From Mortierella sp. BCC40632 (lineage: Eukaryota; Mortierellomycota; Mortierellomycetes; Mortierellales; Mortierellaceae), in contig WAEK01000009.1 in NCBI GenBank assembly GCA_011634665.1, forward strand, positions 859,501 to 923,500: a stretch of 64,000 bases of DNA, read 5' to 3'. Under the pieces are notes generated by a model. It made no database searches and had not been told where the DNA came from. It saw nothing but the letters and a program-made list of their open reading frames with translations. Positions 25,679-37,431 of the stretch are shown here, in pieces (positions within the stretch are counted from its first letter, which is position 1; each line of letters starts with the position of its first letter). Both the position numbers and the translations under genes were made by a program.

Positions 25679-26332
25679 CTGTAGTGTCCAAGGATAGAAA
25701 AAAAAATCATTGACGGACTCTTTTCTCATTCCTCGATTGTTCTGTCTCCTTACTTCAAGTGGTCTCTTATTACTTCGGTTGTATCTCTCTCTTTCTTTCA
25801 CTCACTCACTCGCTCACTCACTCACTCACTCTCTTTCTTTCTCTCTTTCTCTCTTCTTTTCGTTTCTCTTCTTTTCTTTCCTGTGTCCTGCTTGTGCTCG
25901 TCTGCATACTTGCGACTGTTTCCTTCCACCCCCACCCCCCTCCCACTCATCTACGATATACTAACAGCACGCACTTTGCGCATTTTTCTTTCTTTCTTTC
26001 TGATCCTGTGCAAGATCTTTTTTTGGCAACAACTCTTGACTAGATAGCGCTCCCTTTCCCCTACCCCTATCATAGATCCAAGCATTTCTCATTTTGGATT
26101 CACTCATGAGTCCTTTCAACCCCTTTGCTTTTGCCTCTGCCTCTGTCTCTGTCTCTGTCTTTGTCTTTTCGTTTTTTTCCTCGTTTACTAGACAACAAAG
26201 CAAATCCTATACGCGAAAAAAAAAAAAAAAAAAAGAACCTCTATTTTTTTTTCTATACCATTCAAAGTTACCTCCTTTTGTCATCCTTCAATGGCTTTAT
26301 TTGAACTCTCGTCCCTTTCTTTTCCCGCCTTC

Positions 26333-26366
<34 letters not shown>

Positions 26367-26560
26367 TCTCTTCCTCGCCTCCCTTCATCTCCTCTGGGTG
26401 TGCATTGGCGATCTGGAGTAGTGGTGCTCTCCCAGTGGAATGAGGGGTAGCTACGAGCCCGAGTCACTCGTGTGAAGTGGGGAGAGATGGGGGGGTGGGT
26501 GGGGGTAAAGATGAAAACGAGAGAGTAAGAGCGAGAGGACGAGAGAAAGAAAAAGAGAGA

Positions 26561-26591
<31 letters not shown>

Positions 26592-26917
26592 CGGAAGGAA
26601 GGAAATGAAGGGGCAGGGGGTGGGGGGGGGGGGAGAGACTGAGCATGGAGGGAGCACACCAGAAGGCAACACCTTGAATGTTGCAATGTCTCCAGGATCA
26701 CTCCCCAGTTTTTCTTTCTCTCTCTCTCTCTCTCTCTGGAGATAGAAAGGAGGTTCTTCGGGCAAAGTGTACGTTCTTGTGAAAGGGGGGGAGAAGGTAT
26801 GGAGGAGGAGGAGGAGGAGGAGGAGGAAAAAAAAAAAAAAAAAAACAACAACAACAACAACAACAGCAGCAGGATCCCTTGGCCATGCCTGACGAAAAGG
26901 TACTCGCTCCCTTGGGG

Positions 26918-27026
26918 GTGCGAGAATGGGTGCGAGAATGGGTGCGAGAATGGGTGCGAGAATGGGTGCGAGAATGGGTGCGAGAATGGGTGCGAGAATG
27001 GGTGCGAGAATGGGTGCGAGAATGGG
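26918..27026. repeat. 12-base minisatellite, nine copies
   Basis: Nine almost perfect head-to-tail copies of GTGCGAGAATGG. Because the unit is a multiple of three, every frame across it stays open and reads as a four-residue repeat, which creates false reading frames on both strands. Confidence 0.95.
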
Positions 27027-27718
27027 AGCAAACACGTTGCTCTAGACCATTTGGGACGAGCCCGTCATTCCTTCAGTTAGTATTCTGAGGCCAGGGGGGA
27101 GAAGATCTTTGGGCCGTGGCTGACGCGGACAAACATCTTGGGAGACACAAATTCCCCCCTCCGACGATCTTCCCACGTGTTTTGATTCCAAGGAAGACTC
27201 AAGTCGAGAGTTCATTGGGCGACCAAAGACGCGTCGTAAGAGCTTCGGACTAAAATGGATCGCGTCTATCTCTCTCCTCTCTTTTTGATAGTTCTTGTGG
27301 CGACAACCAGCAACAACGGCAACAACAACAGCACTAGCAATAAATAAATAAATAGATAAATAAATAAACACGACTCATGCGATGGCGACGGTTCCTATGA
27401 CTGGCCCTGAAGGAGGGGATAGCTAGGAATTGGATGGGTGGCCATAATATCATATTTCATATGTATATAGACTTTTTACATTCTTCAGCTTCATTGGCCT
27501 TGTGCATGAGCCGTACAATGAGGACTGCTTGCCTTCCAAGGAGAAACAGAGGAAGACCTCCTGTCCGTTAAATAGCAGAGATTGGAGCCATGCTTCATGC
27601 ACGAGCGACCTAATTTTTGAACTCTCAAGTCCTTGCATCCGTCTGTCCGTCTCGTCTCGTCTTGAGGCATGGCGGCATATGGAAGCATGCGGCTTTGTGG
27701 CGCCGTCCAGTCAGACAA

Positions 27719-27750
27719 TCAGACAGACAGACAGACAGACAGACAAAAAA
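27719..27750. repeat. (GACA)n tetranucleotide run
   Basis: CAGACAATCAGACA followed by several perfect GACA units, then looser ATAGACATACAGACA copies to about 27790. Confidence 0.85.
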
Positions 27751-27965
27751 GACGGACATATAGACATACAGACATACAGACAAAAGCAGACAAGCCTAGA
27801 GCAGGGAGAATGACGAGGGGCATGAGCAAGCGTGGGCATGAAGGAAGGAAAAAAAAAAAAAAAAAGAAAGGAAGAGGGAGAGAAAGAAGTAAAGAAACGA
27901 CGACGAACCTCTAGAAACAGCTGAGAATGGAGTCCCCATGCCTACAAAGGTTAAATAGTGGAGTA

Positions 27966-27997
27966 CGATATCGTTTGTGATATCGCAAACGATATCG
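27966..27997. repeat. Perfect inverted repeat, 12-base arms
   Basis: CGATATCGTTTG at 27966-27977 is the exact reverse complement of CAAACGATATCG at 27986-27997. The 8-base spacer (TGATATCG) carries a further GATATC. Confidence 0.9.
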
Positions 27998-29015
27998 CTG
28001 TATCTGAGAAACATTGGGCTGGGAGCGGAAAGGAAGGGACCATGGCGCAGAGGGATGTCGAGGCAGTAACCATTCGTTCCTTGGGTAAGGCTAGAGAGAG
28101 AGAGAAAGAGAAAGAGAGAGAGTGAGAGAGAAAAAAAAAACGGTACGGGAACAGACACATCGCATCGTTTTTACCGCACTTGGACATCTCTTCCCGCGGG
28201 TTGACCGCGGGTGCGAGCAGGGCGGGTGACTTGTCCGTCGGTCCCAAGGCATGGGAACAGAGCAGGACCCATCCACACGTCGAGGAAAAGTTGTCTGTCA
28301 AAGCAAGGAACGTTGTGCATCTCCATTATTATTACTATTATCATCTTCATCCTCATCCTCATCCTCATCCTCCACATCCTCTCATTGATCCTGTGTAGCA
28401 GTGATTTAGCCTGCCTTTTTCATTTTCTTTTCTTTTCTTTTCCATCGTCTCCTCCCAGTTTCGGTCCTGTGCCGTTCCTCCCCTCGTCTCTCCCCTTGCA
28501 TCGTCTCACGCAGCACACCTGATCTGCCAACAGCTCGATCCCTATCACTCGCTCACTCACACTCTCGCATTCACTCTTGCATCCACTCTCACTCTCTTGC
28601 TCATTCTATTCTCAACACACATTGGCCCATCTGCCTTTTTCCATCTCTTTTTCTTTCTCTCACTCTCACTCACTCACTCACTCTTACTCTCCCTCCAACT
28701 CATCCTATCCGTCTTCTCTCTTCTCCCCCTCTCTCGTGTATATGGTCCACGGACGGATGTCCATGTCTGCATGAGTGCAGTGAGAGCGTAGAGCATGGTC
28801 CTTTTTTGGTTGCCCTTTCCCTATACCCCTACTGTGATTCATTCGTGACAACACCTGGAAACCATCTTCTCCCCGACCACCGATGGACCAACCACCATCT
28901 TCTCATATTCTCTGTCTTTTTTGGCGGCTGCGGCTTTTTTATTCTGCGTTGCGGGACCACCGGTTTTTTGAACCTAACCTCTCTAATCTATAATATCCTC
29001 TGATTTCTGTATATT

Positions 29016-29018
<3 letters not shown>

Positions 29019-29053
<35 letters not shown>

Positions 29054-29091
29054 TATCTTATTTTTCAAAATAATATATATATATATATATA
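29019..29091. repeat. Paired TA arrays
   Basis: Two TA dinucleotide arrays split by an A/T-rich spacer, within 300 bases of the start of the coiled-coil gene. Confidence 0.85.
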
Positions 29092-29304
29092 TCTTTGATC
29101 TGTGATCCTCCTGAAACGACGGCGTATCGGGCGCGCACGCACACACACGCGCTTTTTCTCATTTATTTCTCTCTATATCTCTGTTCGTTCGCGACTGTAT
29201 CGACATCCTATTCTACTCTCAAAAGACCCACCCCATCCATCCTTCCTTCCATCTGATCCCACGCTGCAGCTCAACTCCTGCCGGGGTACCCCGCCAGAGA
29301 TACA

Positions 29305-31919
29305 ATGAATACCGCTCGACCCCCTTCCAGGAACCACATCTCCGGAAACTCTCATCAGTCCACTGCCATCAACAGTAACAATCCCCCTGTTCGGCGCGTC
29401 AAAGTGGCTGCCATTGCTCAGGTAGACCTCTCTTCCTTTCAATCCTCCTCCCCCTCCTCTGGTCTCTCCTCCACCACCACCACTTCAGCCTCGACCGCAC
29501 CTCTACCCCGTCTCGCCCCCGGTAGCAGCTCCGTCATCGGCAGCCACGGTGGGAACGGCAGTCGACCCAGCCTCAAGAACGTGAGCAATCGATCCAACAG
29601 CTCGGTTGTCAGCGCTGCCTCCTACAGGAGCTCTACCGGCGCTAGTCACGCCAGTCACACTGGAGGAGGAGGAGGAGGAGGAGGAGCAAAGGAACCAAAA
29701 AGAGGCAACCCTGGCGGAGGTGGGGGAGCTGGAGCCGGAGGTGCTCTTGGCGCTGACAGAGGTGTTATCCGAGTCGCTGCCTCGAATCACAATATCATGG
29801 GTCTAGGAGGCGTAGGCATTGCTGGTCACCATCCTCACAATGGCCCGCTTGGCCGAATCGCGCCTCTACTTGGAGGAGCGGGACCTGGTCTAGGCATTGG
29901 AGGTGGAGTTGGCATCGGACTCCTGACCAAGCAGCATCGGGAGGGCTCGATCGCCTCGTCTTCAGACGATGGCACTGTCTCGTCCGAAGATACCTCCTCC
30001 TCTACCTCTTCTCTAGATGACCCTATCCAGCTCTTCTCTGGTGGTCAGACTAGCGTCGTCGGGGGGCTGCATCTTCATCATGCGCTTCCCTTTCTTCGCC
30101 AGTCTCCTTCAGCCATGGCGAGCTCAATCATGTCAAAGTCCACAGGTGCCAAAGGCTCAGCAGCCTCTGGTAAGTCCTCATCAGGGTCAGGGTCAGGGTC
30201 AGGGCAGGGGCGTGCACGAACAAACAGCATTGGCGGGGCTCAATCCACTCTCTCATCAGCATCAACCCTGGCTTCAATCCCTGCAGCGGCAAGAGCAGGA
30301 ACAAAAGCGGGAGGAGGAGGAGGAGGCTCAGGAACAAAACCATTGCGTATTGCCGCAGGAGCGGCCATCCGAATCGATACCACACCATCTACATCTTCAT
30401 CTGCACCATCTAGCGCGTCTGTCCCCTCACTCTCGATACCAACAACGTCGTCTTCGTCATCATCACACCTAGGATACCCCTACAACGATATCCACAGCCA
30501 CTTTAATTCATCCTTGGGGCTTTTGTCGAGCTCTGTTTCATCCTCGGCCTCCTCGTCATCGTCATCTCTGCTGTCCTGGGTCAGTGGTGCTAGTAACAGC
30601 CATGGTGATGCCCAGAAGGGTCACGGGGCGAACGGAGACGATTATGTAGGAGCTGTTACATCACCTACGACCGCCGTCTCTTCCAACCATCCTCACTCCT
30701 TACTGTCACCTCCCCTCTCCGCCTCCGCTGTGCACTCCTCGACGTCAGTCTCTCATCGGACATCGCGGTCTGGAGGTCAAAGCGTAGTGGGTAGCAAGGC
30801 CACCCCGGTCAAATCGACAGAAGAAAGCAAACGGTCAGAGGAAGCGGCGAGGACACGACGAAAGATTGCAGATTTAGAGATTTCAAACACTTCATTACTC
30901 CAAGTCAACTCGACGCTCGAGGCAACGATACGCAAGCAGGCCACGGAAATCCAGGAACTGAAGGCACGCATCCAGTCATCGTAAGTAGAGTTACCACCGA
31001 CCTTTTTTTTCTCTCTCTCTCTCTCTTTCTCAGCCAGTAGCTTGGGCTGGGTTTCTTTTTTTATTTTATTTTATATTTTTGGGCGGCCATTGAACAAGAT
31101 GAAACCGACAGAGGTGAGATTCGGTTCATATCCGAGGCACTAATAGCATGATTCGGTTCGTTGGTGTCAATTGAATCCCTCCTTTTCTCTCTCTTTTACA
31201 TCACAGGGCTCAGTTCGGAAGCGACTTTAGTGGTCTTCTCTCGTCCTCGGCTGATCTCGAGATACCGGACCTTGGCCTGCTGAAGCGCGAACACGACAAT
31301 GACATTGTTCCCGACGAAAACACAAACGACCCCTTTGCCAGTGAACCCTCCAGTGCCTCGCCTTCTACTGCATCCTCAACAGGACTTACCTTGGACATGA
31401 ATGATTTCTTGCGACAAAAGACAGAGGCAGAGAGACAGGAAGATATTGTATTTAAACGTGTCTGTATCGCAATCGACCAAATGATATTTGAGGCCCGCCA
31501 AGCAATAGACCAGTCTTTAAAACCAGCCGGAGTCAAGGTTCTTTCGTCGTTTGAGATGCGTAAGTGCTTTTCTTCTTTCTCTCTTGGATATTATGCATGT
31601 TTTTCAGTGTATTCTTGCTTACAAGAAGAAGAGGAAAAAAACAAAAACAACAAAAATAAAACAAAAAAACATAAGAGTAAAAGGGACATTTATGACTAAC
31701 GATCGTTTCTCTCTCTCTCTCTCTCTCTCTCTCTACCTTGATTGTTCATTGGGCACTATAGACGAAAAGGAAGCCAAGGAGGCAGCAGAAGTAGAGTATG
31801 ATGATGAGGATTATGTTGAGGATGAAAGTATCGACCCTATAATGGATAATTCACGCTCTTCTCATGACAGGTTAAAGACATCCAAGCCTACAGTCTCTAT
31901 GCTTGAACGGATAAAATAG
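29305..31919 (+). CDS. Ser/Gly-rich protein with conserved coiled-coil segment
   Basis: Three exons, 29305-30980, 31207-31559 and 31762-31919, join in phase for about 728 residues. Most of the first exon is low-complexity Ser, Gly and Ala. At its end (about residues 505-558) lies a leucine-heptad helix (RRKIADLEISNTSLLQVNST and ATIRKQATEIQELKARI) that resembles a segment I know from uncharacterised ascomycete proteins; that match is from memory. The second exon encodes a DMNDFLRQKTEAERQEDIVF helix and the third an acidic EYDDEDYVEDES segment before the stop. The start is the first ATG after the CT-rich leader. No enzyme motif is seen. A dimerising scaffold or regulator is possible; the function is not assigned. 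Confidence 0.75.
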
Positions 31920-32356
31920 AAAACAACAACAACAAAACCCCCCCCAAAACCAAAAGAAACGATTTTTTAATTTGTGAAATGGTCCTCTAAAAAGACAATG
32001 TTCACTGACTTGCAAAGATAATGAAATGCTGTCTTTTATGGACAGCAGAACCTTTGCAGAGTTGTACCATATAGAATTTTTTTAAATTTATATAAAAAAA
32101 AAGCGAGCGAGTTGTGACTGTTGACTGGATCACTAGAAAAACCCGGAGCGGATCTTGATTGTGATCACTCTTTGGCTTCTTGTTGCATCCTAAAAAAAAT
32201 AAAAAAATAAAAAGAGAGAGAGAGAGAAAGAGTGAAAGAGAGAGATCAGGTGTCTTTTCATTCAACCATTACTCTTGACGAGAATACCCAGGATTTCAGG
32301 AATAGAACCATAGAAAGGAATTGTCATTCAAACCAAAGGAGACCCATCATCAAGTG

Positions 32357-32396
<40 letters not shown>

Positions 32397-32398
32397 CA
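31920..32398. other. Short intergenic region
   Basis: Two plus-strand genes are separated by A runs, a GA run near 32213-32240 and an A tract of about 36 bases just before the methyltransferase start. Nothing else is seen. Confidence 0.6.
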
Positions 32399-33322
32399 AT
32401 GTCCATTCTAAGTCGCGTCTCACGAACTCACCTAATCATCGGTGGGTTGCTCACCTACGCCACAGGTGTCTCCCTCGCCGTCACCTTCTTCCCTTCCAAG
32501 TCTCCTCTCCCTTCCACAGACTCTACCTCGGATCCTGCCAACCCTTCCGCCTCCCGATTCCCTTCCGAAGACACTCGTCGGTCAACCTTTGACGGTCTCG
32601 CACCAGGTTACGATAAAGAGGTTGGACTTCATGAATACCTCCTTGGAATCCAACGTCGTCGCAAAAGACTTGTCAAACAGGCCAAGGGTAGAGTCCTCGA
32701 AATTGCCTCGGGTACAGGCCGGAATGTCGATTACTACACTCAGGGATGTTGTAATGAAATTGTCTTTTCTGATTTCTCAGAAGGCATGATGGACGTGTTG
32801 AGAAGCAAAGTCGCCCAGAGTGATCTCGGCAAACGATATGACTATCAACTTCGGAGACAACAACAGTTGGAACAAGAACGTCGTGCTCGAATCCGAGCTG
32901 CTGCTCCCAACACAGCCACCGCCGCGGCGGCGATTGCCTCGGAAGAATCGGATCCACCCAGTGTGATCGAGACCCATCTAAGATTCCAGTCCATGAATGC
33001 AGCAGCGATTCCTTATGAAGATCAGAGTTTTGATACAGTGGTCGATACATTTGGATTGTGCAGTTTTGAGGATCCGGTCAAAGTGCTCAAGGAGATGAAA
33101 CGAGTGTTGAAACCTGGTGGACAACTGCTTTTGTTGGAACATGGCAACAGTAATTGGGAGTTTATGAAGGATATGCAGACAAGACATTTGGATCGACATG
33201 TGCACAAGTATGGATGTTATTGGAATCGAGAGATTGAAGATTTGGTATCAGACGCGGGTCTACGGATTCGAGAGGTGGAACGATCTCAACTCGGCACCTT
33301 GTACTTTATTATTGCTGAATAA
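32399..33322 (+). CDS. OMS1-like class I SAM-dependent methyltransferase, membrane-anchored
   Basis: One exon of 307 residues. An N-terminal hydrophobic segment (HLIIGGLLTYATGVSLAVTF) follows a short basic start, consistent with mitochondrial targeting and a membrane anchor as in yeast Oms1. The SAM fold is clear: motif I VLEIASGTGRNVDYY near residues 101-115, a motif II acidic strand EIVFSDFSEGMMDVL, then FDTVVDTFGLCSFEDP and the motif III region MKRVLKPGGQLLLLEHG. A start GLAPGYDKEVGLHEYLLG precedes the fold, typical of this family. An Ala-rich charged insertion (about residues 170-205) sits between strands and is unusual. The substrate cannot be read from the sequence. The ATG at 32399 follows a long A tract. 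Confidence 0.85.
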   Translation: MSILSRVSRTHLIIGGLLTYATGVSLAVTFFPSKSPLPSTDSTSDPANPSASRFPSEDTRRSTFDGLAPGYDKEVGLHEYLLGIQRRRKRLVKQAKGRVLEIASGTGRNVDYYTQGCCNEIVFSDFSEGMMDVLRSKVAQSDLGKRYDYQLRRQQQLEQERRARIRAAAPNTATAAAAIASEESDPPSVIETHLRFQSMNAAAIPYEDQSFDTVVDTFGLCSFEDPVKVLKEMKRVLKPGGQLLLLEHGNSNWEFMKDMQTRHLDRHVHKYGCYWNREIEDLVSDAGLRIREVERSQLGTLYFIIAE

Positions 33323-33424
33323 GAAGGAGAGGTAGTAGAAAAAAAAAAAGAAAGAAAGAAAGAAAGAGAGAAAGAAAAAAAGTCTACTGTAATGTGCAAG
33401 TAGACAAGCAAAACAGCCATGGAT

Positions 33425-33461
<37 letters not shown>

Positions 33462-33613
33462 CTCTGTCATCATCATGGAATGAGGTCTCGGATGATCATT
33501 TAACAGGATGCTTGCTATTCTCATCGAGAGAGCCCACAGTCTTTGAATATCTCTGAAATGTCAATATCAGACAATTAGTTTGAAAGTCGATATATTGGGT
33601 TTCACCCCACTAT

Positions 33614-33649
<36 letters not shown>

Positions 33650-35350
33650 CTCCATTATGTTTACTTTGTCTTTCGGAAAGAGGGATTCCAAACCTTTTAT
33701 ACCCTTACCTTCTATTCATCAGTCAGAGAGGATTTGTCAATGGGCACAGAAAAAAAAATGGCCGTCAGCACTGATTGAGTGGATAGTTCGCCCATTTGAT
33801 TTTCTTAACCTTGCCTTCTCATGCTCACCTCTTTTGAATTTTCTCCGCCTCCATCTCTAGTTCTCAGTCTAGCCCCTTTCCTTTCCTTCTTGTCCCGTGT
33901 TGGATTTGTTTACTATTTCCTTGACCTGTACTATCTAGACTCATGGATTAGATCTCCTCTCAGCCATGACCAGGATGCCACAGCTGTCCATGATAATGTG
34001 GTGAATCGAACCACAGAAAGAGTCGTGGACGTGAGACAAGTGTCGAAGGTGTTGATGGTAGAAAAGTAATGTCGAGGCCCCGAGTGACTAAGTGACTTGT
34101 GTATATCTCTATGAGGGCATTTGGTTCGAGGCAGTACTCAGTTTTCGAGAAGAGCGGTAACTCTTGATCTCCAGACCTTTGCAGTCGCTCTTCGTGTTTG
34201 AAATGGGCTAGTAAAAGGATTGTCTCTGGTCAGATCCAGCAGAGTGGTACTCTTCTATAACCTCATCTCTTGATTCTTTTCAGCCCCGAGTGATTGACCA
34301 ATATGACTTGATGCACTATTTCACAATGTTGGTTGTTTGTTGAGGGCTAGATCTAAATCTCAATTGGCCCACTCCCTCTGCTGAAGACTTTTTTTTTTTT
34401 GGGGGGTGGGGGTGGAGGAGGGACTTGACTCCATAGCCATGGTTTCCCTTCGTAGGCGTTTTAAATCAAAGTATTTGGCCAGGATATTTGGGGTGGGAAA
34501 AAAAAAAGTAACTTGCCAAGGCCAAGGCTGGACCAAGGCGGAGCCAACACAGGATTATTAAATCTGTGCAGATAGAAAACAGGCTTGGGATTCAATGGCA
34601 CACTTTGTTCACCATTGCATTTTCAACTTTTTTTTTTTTTTTTTTTTGGACCAAAGGGTCTTGAATATTTTCTCGGGTCAAACGCAGCTGGTCAAGTCAA
34701 GGAGAAGAGCATGGGAAAGGGCAACGATAACGATTACCTATGAACGAGTTATCCAAGTTTGCTACTCTCTATTTGAATGTCGAATCCCTGATTTTCAAAT
34801 AAAGAAAAAAAAATATAAGCCCATTAAACTTGAGTAGTACATTCTGGCCTTTGGGGTGTTGATCCTTCGAAGGCAAAGACGGAAATCCTAGGTGTCGCGT
34901 GTGAGGCGGAAGATGAACTCTGATTGGCCAAACCCAGTCACTTTCATGGGCCGCGAGAAATGGGGGTTTGTGTGACTGTTCGACTTTTTTTTTTTTTTCC
35001 AGCCTGCGTTGCTCGATATATTCAATGGTGAACCCAAATTCACACTTTCTCTCTCTCTCTTCTCTTCTTCTTCACCCCACACGACTCGTCTCAGGACAAC
35101 ACCCGACCGACCTCGAAAAAAATAAAGAAACGGCAGTAGCGGTCGATATCGATATCCACTGCTCTTCTGTTTCGCCTGCTTCTCCACACAGCTACTCTTG
35201 CCACCTGCCCTGCCCTCCCTTCCCCCTTCATTCTGATCAGTCTATTATTCTTTTTTTTTTTCTTTTTTTCTTCCACTCATCAGTCAGCTTTGCTCTCACC
35301 CCTACCCCCACCCATCATCGCATTACTCTTTGCTGTTCCATCCTCATCCC

Positions 35351-35385
<35 letters not shown>

Positions 35386-35876
35386 CTCTTTCTCTTTCTC
35401 TCTTGCTCTCTCTCTCTCCTCTCTCCCACCCCCTACCCTAGCACAATCTCTGGAATTTTTTTTTGTTTCTCCATCCAACACTTCCCCAAACAAACAAAAG
35501 CACAAGCAGAAAGAAAGAAAGAAAAAACAAGAGGCCAATCCCCGCAGCACCCTGGTCTCGAGGAATCCATCTCATTCCTCGCACCGCGCGCCATCCGCAC
35601 CCCCCAAACTCAAAGCGCTTCAACTGCTCCCTCTCCCCTCCGCGAAACCCGCCGCCATTCTCGCCAAATTGGAGTCCCCAAGCTTCCACTCGTTCGCCGC
35701 CCTGTCCCCCTACCCTTACGGCCACTCCCGACCAGTGCACACGGTGCACTCGACCCTTTCCAGAGCGTTTCAACACGAGATAAAGATCCCACCTCCGCAC
35801 CCGCCGCCCCTACCCACGCCTTGAGCCGGTTTTCTCTCTCTCTCTCTCTCTCTCTCTTCTTTTTCTTTTACACGAA

Positions 35877-35917
<41 letters not shown>

Positions 35918-36228
35918 CTTTTTCTCTTTCTTTTTTTTGTGTGTGTGCCTTCTACTTGGTCATCCTTCTTTGCGGTCCTTATCCGGCGACTACCTATCCA
36001 TTACTTTTTGAAACCCAGGCGATCGAATCCGTTAACGACAAGACATGGGAGGGTAAGCTTTTTTTTCTTTAAAAAAGAAGAAGAAAAAAAAAAGAGGCCC
36101 TAGCGAGACCAGTGAGCCATTGCGATCCAACGGGAGCAAAGGAGTGGGAGGAGAGGGGGAGGAGGAGGAGGAGGAATAGTGTGTGCGTGTGTTTTTTTAT
36201 TGCTCGCGATGCCCTGCTCGCAAATGTG

Positions 36229-36287
<59 letters not shown>

Positions 36288-36950
36288 TGCTTGAACACGA
36301 TACCACATTCGCTGTTGTTCCTCAGGCTGAGACCCCGGCGAGGATACCATTGGACGGCTGCGGCGTCCAAAAGTACCGTCTCTGTTCCCAGAGCGAGAGA
36401 GAGAAAGAGAAGAGGACACGTCTCTCTCTTTCTCTCTCTTTCTCTTGGCTCTGCGGCTCATTCTCTCTCTGCCTTGGGGGTTCCGACCTGGTCGTTTATT
36501 GAGCGAAAAGGAAAATGAAGAAGAGAGTGAGCAGAGGACAGGGGATGAGGGGAATGGGGTCAAAGTTGGAGAGCATTGTCGGAGACTTGCGAACCGAGAG
36601 AGAGAAAGAGAAAGAGAGAGAGAGAGAGAGAAAAAAAGAAAAAGAAAGTGTGTTTGTGCAGATGCGGGGGATACTTTCTCTAAGCTCGGGGCAAGAGTGG
36701 CAATGGCCGCCGGAGCCGGATCCACCAAGAGTTTTCCATATTCCGTCAGTGCGCCTCTTTCTTTGCTCATCTTGCTGCATCGCTCGCCTTTTGTTTCTTT
36801 CTCCTCCTTTCTCTTTCCTCTTTCTCGCTTTCTTCCCCCTCCTCCTCCTCCCCCCTCCTTTTTCCTTTCACTGTTTGTTCGATGTTCCTCCTTTACTCTC
36901 TTTTTTTTTTTGCAGCAAAGAACATGGAAACAAAAAAAGGGGGGAGGGGA

Positions 36951-36982
<32 letters not shown>

Positions 36983-37431
36983 GAATAGGGACGACAAGGC
37001 CTGTTTGGCGCCTCTCTGTCCCTCTGAAAAAAAAATTCTCTTGACGAGTTCACGAACCGTCCGTGTCGTCCTCGATGCAACCTCTTGCATGTCGTGTGTG
37101 CATGTGTGTTGTGTCTCTGTCTGGGGGATGCGGGATAGGACGAGATGGTATTGGCCAGGCACTATTTGCTGGTGTGAGTGTGGGTGGTGAAAGTGTGAGG
37201 AAAAGAGACACAAGTCGGGCGAGGAAAACCACCACCACCACCACCACGGGGTGGGGCATTGGGTGCTACGAGTCTAATCTCAACCATTCGTGCTTCCACC
37301 TCTTGCTTTGCAAGACCAGCCTCTCGCTCGCCGCACTGTCCCAGATCAAGGCCAGTGAAGTGGGACGGACGGATTGGAGAAGACGACAACCCATCGGCCT
37401 CGCCCTTGATTTTTTTTATGACTGGCCAATC
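33323..37431. other. Intergenic region and unresolved leader
   Basis: 33.3-35.2 kb holds T runs and short frames without motifs. One, ending at 34069, closes with a charged NVVNRTTERVVDVRQ segment but has no start or splice context. From about 35.0 kb the plus strand becomes strongly CT-rich. Two exon-like pieces, 36019-36052 and 36662-36744, are phase-compatible with each other, but I cannot connect them to a start or to the next gene. They may be leader exons or chance. Confidence 0.4.

Larger units (their letters stand above)
22229..29304. other. Seven-kilobase gene-poor divergent region
   Basis: No gene is firmly supported. The left part (22820-23340) is GA/TA-rich on the plus strand, as expected for the CT-rich leader of the minus-strand H2C2 gene. 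The right part (about 28546-28740) is CT-rich on the plus strand, the leader side of the next plus gene. In between are a 12-base minisatellite, a GACA run, a perfect inverted repeat and many homopolymers. A coding-like patch on the minus strand at 25678-25222 is listed separately. Confidence 0.55.

Noticed and set aside
26297..27035. Long minus-strand open frames of repeated Pro/Ile/Leu/Ala or His/Pro/Phe/Ser units
   Set aside because: They are produced by the 12-base minisatellite and CT runs; the repeat length is a multiple of three, so all frames stay open.
33821..34069. 82-codon plus-strand frame with a charged C-terminal end
   Set aside because: No ATG context, no splice partner and no motif; left as part of the intergenic entry.
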